Shown here: piece by piece, positions 29,710-34,699 of the stretch
How positions within the stretch are numbered: position 1 is the stretch's first letter
Layout: each line of letters opens with the position of its first letter
Assembly (NCBI GenBank): GCA_900319675.1
Contig: ONPK01000008.1
Coordinates: 1-34,699, forward strand
DNA: 34,699 nt
Source of the DNA: an uncultured Bacillota bacterium
GTDB taxonomy: Bacteria; Bacillota_I; Bacilli_A; Erysipelotrichales; Erysipelotrichaceae
Direction: 5' to 3'
Position numbers and translations under genes: made by a program
Notes under the pieces: model-generated
Database searches by the model: none
What the model was told of the DNA's origin: nothing
What the model saw: only the letters and a program-made list of their open reading frames with translations

Positions 29710-31380
29710 ATGTTAACTGACATTGAAATCGCTCAGAGCTGTGAAAAGAAGAACATTGCCGAAATAGCTGAGGAACTTGGCATACCGGAAGAGTATGTTG
29801 AGATGTACGGCAGATATAAGGCCAAGATTGATTACAGATTTCTCAAGGAAAACGCTGATAAGAAGGACGGAAAGCTGATCCTGGTAACCGCCATCAACCC
29901 TACCCCTGCCGGTGAGGGAAAGACGACGACTACCGTTGGCCTGTCCGATGCTTTAAGAAAGATTGGAAAGAAGTCCGTAGTTGCCTTAAGAGAACCGTCA
30001 CTTGGACCGGTTTTCGGCATCAAGGGCGGAGCTGCCGGCGGCGGTTATGCTCAGGTAGTCCCAATGGAGGACATCAACCTGCACTTTACCGGTGACTTCC
30101 ATGCCATCGGCGCTGCCAATAACCTTCTGGCTGCCATGCTTGACAACCACATTCAGCAAGGCAACTCCCTCAACATCGATCCGCGAAGAATAACCTGGAA
30201 GCGTGCCGTTGACATGAACGACAGACAGCTAAGAAACATAATAGACGGTCTGGGTGCCAGAAGTGACGGCACACCGCGTCAGGATGGCTTTGACATAACG
30301 GTAGCTTCCGAAGTAATGGCCGTTCTGTGTCTGGCATCTGACATTCCTGACCTCAAGAGCAGACTGGCAAGAATAGTCGTCGGATATACCTATGACAATC
30401 AGCCGGTAACAGCCGGTGACCTGAAGGCTCAGGGAGCCATGGCTGCCCTGCTTAAGGATGCATTGAAGCCTAATCTGGTTCAGACTCTTGAGCATACCCC
30501 TGCTTTCATCCATGGCGGACCGTTCGCCAACATTGCCCATGGCTGTAATTCAGTTACAGCTACCAGAATGGCTCTGAAACTTGGTGAATACGCCGTAACC
30601 GAGGCCGGTTTCGGTGCTGACCTGGGTGCCGAGAAATTCCTGGACATCAAGTGCCGCATGGCAGGACTGAAGCCGAATGCTGTCGTCATCGTCGCTACAG
30701 TCAGAGCTCTGAAACACAATGGCGGCGTCAATAAGGTCGATTTGGGCAAGGAAAACCTTGAAGCCCTGGAGAAAGGAATGCCAAACCTCCTGCAGCACGT
30801 GGATAACATTACCAACGTATATAAACTGCCTTGCGTAGTTGCCATAAACAGATTCCCTACTGATACGGAAGCTGAACTTAAGCTCATAGAAGACAGATGC
30901 CGTGAACTTGGCGTAAACGTTGCCTTAAGCGAAGTATGGGCCAAGGGCGGTGAAGGCGGAGTAAAACTGGCTGAAGAAGTCGTAAGACTCTGTGAACAGC
31001 CAAATGATTTCACCTACAGCTATGACCTGAACATGAGTATCATGGAAAAGCTTGAAACCATTGCCAGAAGGATCTATCACGCTGACGGCGTTGATCTGGT
31101 AGGCAACGCCTCCAAGCAATTGATCCAGCTGGAATCAATGGGCTTCTCGGATCTGCCGATATGCATGGCCAAGACCCAGTATTCATTTACTGACGATCCA
31201 AACAAGCTGGGTGCACCGCGCAACTTCCGCATTTCCGTCAGAAACCTGAAGGTATCTGCCGGAGCCGGATTCATCGTTGCACTGACCGGCGACATCATGA
31301 CCATGCCGGGACTGCCGAAGGTACCGGCAGCCGAAAAGATCGATGTCGATGAAAACGGCGTTATCACTGGCCTGTTCTAG
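29710..31380 (+). CDS. fhs: Formate--tetrahydrofolate ligase
   Basis: ATG 29710 follows AGGAGGT (29697-29703) by 6 bases; the earlier GTG at 29701 is part of the ribosome site. The 556-residue length is standard. The enzyme joins formate to THF with ATP to give 10-formyl-THF, or runs backward to make ATP and formate. Visible marks are the start [16 protein letters not shown], the ATP loop [39 protein letters not shown], the [16 protein letters not shown] folate-site motif and the late [14 protein letters not shown] end. It heads a three-gene one-carbon operon with fchA 10 bases downstream. No other Wood-Ljungdahl gene is present, so the operon most likely balances formyl-, methenyl- and methylene-THF pools. 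Confidence 0.97.
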   Translation: MLTDIEIAQSCEKKNIAEIAEELGIPEEYVEMYGRYKAKIDYRFLKENADKKDGKLILVTAINPTPAGEGKTTTTVGLSDALRKIGKKSVVALREPSLGPVFGIKGGAAGGGYAQVVPMEDINLHFTGDFHAIGAANNLLAAMLDNHIQQGNSLNIDPRRITWKRAVDMNDRQLRNIIDGLGARSDGTPRQDGFDITVASEVMAVLCLASDIPDLKSRLARIVVGYTYDNQPVTAGDLKAQGAMAALLKDALKPNLVQTLEHTPAFIHGGPFANIAHGCNSVTATRMALKLGEYAVTEAGFGADLGAEKFLDIKCRMAGLKPNAVVIVATVRALKHNGGVNKVDLGKENLEALEKGMPNLLQHVDNITNVYKLPCVVAINRFPTDTEAELKLIEDRCRELGVNVALSEVWAKGGEGGVKLAEEVVRLCEQPNDFTYSYDLNMSIMEKLETIARRIYHADGVDLVGNASKQLIQLESMGFSDLPICMAKTQYSFTDDPNKLGAPRNFRISVRNLKVSAGAGFIVALTGDIMTMPGLPKVPAAEKIDVDENGVITGLF

Positions 31381-31390
31381 GGAGTTAACC

Positions 31391-32008
31391 ATGTTCAATA
31401 AGACAATTGAGGAATTTACCCGGCTTACTGCATCCAAGGATCCCGTACCTGGAGGCGGAGGCGTAAGCGGTCTGACCGGAGCGCTGGCTGCCTCTTTGGC
31501 AGAGATGGTCACCAGTCTGACGACGGGAAAGAAGAAATATGCTGAATACGAAGAGGAAATACAGGCCATCATGCAGGAAGCTGATTCACTTAGGGCATCT
31601 CTTCTTAACAGTATCAATGAAGACGCTGAGGCTTTTGCCCCTCTTGCAAAGGCTTATTCAATGGATAAGGATGCCGAAGGCTACGCAGCAAGGCTTGAGA
31701 GTTGCCTTAGAGAAGCTGCCAGCTCCCCTTTCCACATTCTTAAGCTGTGTACCAGAGTAATAGAACTTGATGAAAGACTTGCAGTAATCGGATCAAAAAT
31801 TGCCGTATCAGATGCAGCGACATCCGTAATGCTCGCTCACGGTGCCTTATACGGCGCCATGATCAACATCAGGGTCAATACCCGTCTCATGAAAGACAGG
31901 GAATATGCTGAAAGGCTGGATAATGAAGCTGAGGATCTCCTAAGGAAATATGCCAGAAGAGCTCTTAAGTGCTATAAAAACATAGAAAAGAGGCTGTCAG
32001 ATGGCTGA
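31391..32008 (+). CDS. fchA: Methenyl-THF cyclohydrolase / formimino-THF cyclodeaminase
   Basis: ATG 31391 is taken, with a GGGAG site overlapping the fhs stop; an earlier in-frame start would lie inside fhs. The 205-residue all-helical protein matches FchA/FTCD-C, with the glycine-rich DPVPGGGGVSGLTGALAASL and the GKKKYAEYEEE helix. It interconverts 10-formyl-THF and 5,10-methenyl-THF, or deaminates formimino-THF. No histidine- or purine-fermentation formimino transferase is nearby, so cyclohydrolase is the more likely job. The position between fhs and folD, and an 8-base overlap with folD, place it as the middle step of the pathway. Confidence 0.92.
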   Translation: MFNKTIEEFTRLTASKDPVPGGGGVSGLTGALAASLAEMVTSLTTGKKKYAEYEEEIQAIMQEADSLRASLLNSINEDAEAFAPLAKAYSMDKDAEGYAARLESCLREAASSPFHILKLCTRVIELDERLAVIGSKIAVSDAATSVMLAHGALYGAMINIRVNTRLMKDREYAERLDNEAEDLLRKYARRALKCYKNIEKRLSDG

Positions 32009-32864
32009 GATCCTGAGAGGCAAGGACGTCGCTGCCTTCATAAATGAAAGAAGCAGAAAAGACGTTGAAACATTAAAAGAAAAAGGAATAACCCCTGCCC
32101 TGGCCATTGTCAGGGTTGGCGAAAAAGAAAATGACATTGCCTATGAGAGAAATGCCATCAAAAGATGCGACTCCATCGGTGTAAGGACCATCAGCGTCGT
32201 ATTGCCCGCAGACATCCCAAAGGATGACTTCTATGACAGACTTGATGAGCTGAATAACGATGATGAGATCCATGGGATCCTGTTATTAAGACCGGTACCA
32301 AAGCATCTGGACAATGAAAAAGCCAGGCAGTACATCAGGCCTGAAAAGGACGTTGACGGGTGTACGGACGGTTCTTTAGCCGGGGTATTTACCGGAACAG
32401 CCAGAGGCTTTGCTCCCTGCACTGCTCAGGCCGCAGTCGAAATACTTGATTATTACGGCATTGACGTAACGGGAAAGAACACCGTCATTCTGGGACGTTC
32501 ACTGGTAGTCGGCAGACCGCTGGCAATGTTATTGATGAACAGAAACGCAACGATAACGATCTGTCACCGGAAGACAGTCAATGTCAGTGAAATAGCCCGC
32601 AAGGCAGAAATACTGATATCGGCCATGGGTGAAATCGAAGCCGTAACGGCTGACTATCTGAGTCCCGGACAGACCGTGATAGACGTCGGCATCACCTACA
32701 GCGAAGAAAAGCAGAAGATCTGCGGAGATGTTCTGTTTGAGGAGGCTGAGCCGATCGTAGATAAGATAACTCCGGTACCGGGAGGTGTCGGATCGGTAAC
32801 GACTTCAGTACTTGTATCTCACGTAGTTGAAGCCGCCAAGAGAGCAAATGAAAGCCGCGAATGA
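32001..32864 (+). CDS. folD: Methylene-THF dehydrogenase of the FolD family, cyclohydrolase residues missing
   Basis: This 287-residue protein is FolD by length and fold. The folate domain has PEKDVDG (Asp119), the NAD(P) domain has VILGRSLVVGRPLAMLL and ICHRKT, and the end has TPVPGGVGSVTT. It should oxidise 5,10-methylene-THF to methenyl-THF. The cyclohydrolase site differs from the family: Tyr48 is kept, but the Lys four residues later (Lys56 in human MTHFD1) is Ala52. The Gln of the usual VQLPLP (Gln100) is Leu96 in ILLLRPVP. It is therefore probably a dehydrogenase only, with FchA supplying the other step. Lys54 and Arg97 lie near these positions and could in principle compensate. ATG 32001 overlaps fchA by 8 bases. 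Confidence 0.93.
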   Translation: MAEILRGKDVAAFINERSRKDVETLKEKGITPALAIVRVGEKENDIAYERNAIKRCDSIGVRTISVVLPADIPKDDFYDRLDELNNDDEIHGILLLRPVPKHLDNEKARQYIRPEKDVDGCTDGSLAGVFTGTARGFAPCTAQAAVEILDYYGIDVTGKNTVILGRSLVVGRPLAMLLMNRNATITICHRKTVNVSEIARKAEILISAMGEIEAVTADYLSPGQTVIDVGITYSEEKQKICGDVLFEEAEPIVDKITPVPGGVGSVTTSVLVSHVVEAAKRANESRE

Positions 32865-32888
32865 AATGAATTGAATCGCGGCTTTTTT
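32851..32888 (+). terminator. Terminator of the one-carbon operon
   Basis: A 10-bp stem AAAGCCGCGA/TCGCGGCTTT (32851-32860 with 32876-32885), a 15-base loop and a six-T run ending at 32888. The 5' arm lies inside the last codons of folD, and the folD stop is in the loop. ptsI converges from the other side. Confidence 0.88.
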
Positions 32889-32894
32889 CTTTTA

Positions 32895-34598
32895 CTACTT
32901 AACTGTATTGTGGATGATTTCCAGAACTTCGTCAGGTGTGCTGCAGGCAACTGCCTTTTCACCAAGCTTCTTCATTTCTTCATAAGACAGCTTGTTGGCG
33001 ATGCTTCTGGCTCTCAGAATGCTTGTTGCACTCATTGAGAACTCATCGAGTCCTAAGCCCATTAATACGCTGATGGCATCAGGTTCGCCGGCCATTTCAC
33101 CGCACATGCCTACCCACTTGCCTTCCTTGTGAGCGCCGTCGATCGTCATCTTGATCAGACGCAGGATTGATGGGTTGAACGGCTGATACAGGTAAGATAC
33201 CTTTTCACTCATTCTGTCAGCAGCCATTGAGTACTGGATCAGGTCGTTTGTACCGATTGAGAAGAAGTCGGCTACCTTTGCGAACTGGTCAGCCAGTACG
33301 GCAGCGGCCGGAATCTCAACCATCATGCCTACCTGGATGTGGTCGCCAACCTTGACACCTTCAGCGATGAGCTTGGCCTTCTCTTCTTCGTACATTGCCT
33401 TGGCTTCATTGAATTCAGCAACAGTTGCGATCATCGGGAACATGATTGCCAGTGAACCGAAGGCGCTGGCTCTGATCAGAGCTCTTAACTGGGTTCTGAA
33501 GATGTCCTTTCTGTCCAGACACAGTCTGATTGCCCTGTAACCTAAGAACGGGTTCATTTCCGGATCAATTGGCAGATATGGCAGCTTCTTGTCACCGCCG
33601 ATGTCAAGTGTTCTTACTACGACTTCCTTGCCTTCCATGGCTTCCAGAACCTTCTTGTAGGCTACGAACTGCTCTTCCTCAGTTGGAAGTGCCTGGCTGT
33701 TCATGTACAGGAATTCCGTACGGTACAGGCCGATGGCCTCTGCACCGTTGTCGTTGGCACCGATTACGTCATCCGGTGTACCGATGTTGGCTGCCAGAGT
33801 GATCTTGTGGCCGTCTACTGAAACTGACGGCTGATCCTTGAAGGCCTTTAATGCCAGTACTTCTTCAAGATACTTGGCTTCCTTTGCCTTATACTTCTTA
33901 ACTTCTTCTTCCGTAGGATTGATGATGACATCACCCTTCAGAGCATCAAGGACAACGACGTCGCCAGCCTTGACCATGCTTAAGATATCCTTACAGCCTA
34001 CGATAGCCGGGATCTCAAGGCTTCTGGCCATGATGGCTGAATGTGATGTACGTCCGCCGATCTCAGTGATGAAGCCCTTGGCAAACTTCTTGTCAAGCTG
34101 AGCCGTGTCAGAAGGTGTCAGGTCATGAGCAACGATTACGCATTCCTCATTGATGAGTGACAGGTCAGCGATCTTGACGTCAAGAATGTGATATTTGATT
34201 CTTGTTGTTACGTCTCTGATGTCTGCAGCTCTCTCCTTCATGTATTCATCGTCCATGGCTTCAAACATGCCGATGTACATCTTGGCAACGGTATCAACGG
34301 CAAATTCAGCATTTACGTTTTCGGCAGTGATCATGTTCTTTACTTCATCTGCGAAAGCCGGGTCTTCAACAACCATCAGATGGGCATCGAAAATTGCCAG
34401 TTCCTCGTCAGAGAGTCTGCCTGTGGCCTTTTCCTTTATTGTTTCAATGTCTTTCTTGCTGTCGGCAACGGCCTTGTCGAACTTTGCTACTTCAGCAGCT
34501 CCGTCAGCTTCTCTTCTTTCAATTACGATTTCCGGTGTTTCATATTTGTAAACCGGTGCAATGGTTACGCCACTGCTTGCTGCAATACCCTTTAACAT
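32895..34598 (-). CDS. ptsI: PTS Enzyme I (phosphoenolpyruvate-protein phosphotransferase)
   Basis: ATG 34598 (567 residues) fits the family start MLKGIAASSGVTIAPVYKY; the ribosome site AGGAGGAG is about 12 bases away, which is long but the only option. The enzyme takes phosphate from PEP and passes it to HPr, driving all PTS sugar uptake in the cytosol. The phospho-accepting His is His186 in GGRTSHSAIMARS. The PEP site shows GLYRTEFLYM, LDIGGDKKLPYL, GTNDLIQYSMAADR and the catalytic Cys in GMCGEMAGEP. ptsH usually precedes ptsI; here a promoter sits directly upstream, so ptsI is transcribed on its own. No PTS permease genes are in the window. Confidence 0.97.
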   Translation of the reverse strand: MLKGIAASSGVTIAPVYKYETPEIVIERREADGAAEVAKFDKAVADSKKDIETIKEKATGRLSDEELAIFDAHLMVVEDPAFADEVKNMITAENVNAEFAVDTVAKMYIGMFEAMDDEYMKERAADIRDVTTRIKYHILDVKIADLSLINEECVIVAHDLTPSDTAQLDKKFAKGFITEIGGRTSHSAIMARSLEIPAIVGCKDILSMVKAGDVVVLDALKGDVIINPTEEEVKKYKAKEAKYLEEVLALKAFKDQPSVSVDGHKITLAANIGTPDDVIGANDNGAEAIGLYRTEFLYMNSQALPTEEEQFVAYKKVLEAMEGKEVVVRTLDIGGDKKLPYLPIDPEMNPFLGYRAIRLCLDRKDIFRTQLRALIRASAFGSLAIMFPMIATVAEFNEAKAMYEEEKAKLIAEGVKVGDHIQVGMMVEIPAAAVLADQFAKVADFFSIGTNDLIQYSMAADRMSEKVSYLYQPFNPSILRLIKMTIDGAHKEGKWVGMCGEMAGEPDAISVLMGLGLDEFSMSATSILRARSIANKLSYEEMKKLGEKAVACSTPDEVLEIIHNTVK

Positions 34599-34649
34599 GC
34601 TTATTATGATCTCCTCCTGATGCAACTTGTGACATCTTTATACAAGTAA

Positions 34650-34678
34650 ATTTTAGCATTCTTACCCTACCATTTCAA
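34650..34678 (-). promoter_or_regulatory. Promoter of ptsI
   Basis: On the minus strand TTGAAA (34673-34678) and TAAAAT (34650-34655) are separated by exactly 17 bases. The leader of about 45 bases contains a short inverted repeat, ACTTGT/ACAAGT (34625-34630 and 34642-34647), close to the predicted transcript start. Confidence 0.72.
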
Positions 34679-34699
34679 CCCGTCAAGCATCTCGTCAAG

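Noticed and set aside
30480-31013. 177-residue minus-strand frame opposite fhs
   Set aside because: Low-complexity Ser/Leu/Thr-rich shadow of a highly conserved gene.
34679-34699. Short direct repeat (CGTCAAG twice) at the right edge
   Set aside because: Two 7-base copies at the window end are not enough to support a repeat array or CRISPR.

Overview
The window looks like a piece of a low-to-mid GC, anaerobic, fermentative Firmicutes (Bacillota) chromosome. My best guess is Erysipelotrichia or a near relative; this is an inference from gene content, not a database match. Support for an anaerobe comes from formate-THF ligase with FchA and FolD, an FMN/FAD/4Fe-4S Old-Yellow-type reductase, a ferredoxin-tailed aldo/keto reductase, butyrate kinase and PTS Enzyme I. 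A class B sortase and dense intrinsic terminators fit a Gram-positive. TGA is used as a normal stop, and all three tRNA genes encode their CCA end.

Region 1 (1-10792, all + strand) is a carbohydrate-uptake locus of the YesLMN/Lpl type. In order it holds the C-terminal end of a solute-binding protein, a YesM-like sensor kinase, a YesN-like response regulator, a small membrane-anchored protein coupled to YesN, two CUT1 permeases, a cytoplasmic beta-lactamase-fold serine hydrolase, a cytoplasmic polysaccharide deacetylase, a YesL-like membrane protein, and a MsmX-type ATPase. The ATPase reading frame is broken just before Walker A. The layout suggests import of an esterified or acetylated oligosaccharide that is then deacylated inside the cell; no glycosidase is present in the window.

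Region 2 (10800-13383) has a C69 dipeptidase (-) divergent from a monoglyceride-lipase-like hydrolase (+).

Region 3 (13387-16726, - strand) is a compact four-gene unit: a DUF2130 coiled-coil protein, a tail-anchored protein with four 23-residue repeats, a 50-residue acidic protein, and a DUF2974/Mbeg1-like hydrolase. This is the least-explained conserved-looking set here.

Region 4 (16761-26772, - strand) holds tRNA-Pro(CGG), a large flavin oxidoreductase, an overlapping cluster (membrane protein, guanine deaminase, butyrate kinase, unknown protein), a ferredoxin-tailed aldo/keto reductase, tRNA-Glu(CTC), and a two-gene operon of unknown function.

Region 5 (26822-29522) has a standalone TrkA-N/RCK-like protein (+), an RlmI-type rRNA methyltransferase, a class B sortase and tRNA-Ser(GGA), the last three on the - strand.

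Region 6 (29647-32888, +) is the one-carbon operon fhs-fchA-folD. Its FolD has lost the two residues known to drive the cyclohydrolase half-reaction, while a dedicated cyclodeaminase/cyclohydrolase (FchA) overlaps it. Region 7 (32895-34678, -) is ptsI with a clear sigma-A-like promoter.

No CRISPR array, insertion sequence, prophage or riboswitch was recognised, and no stretch over 300 bases lacks a gene.
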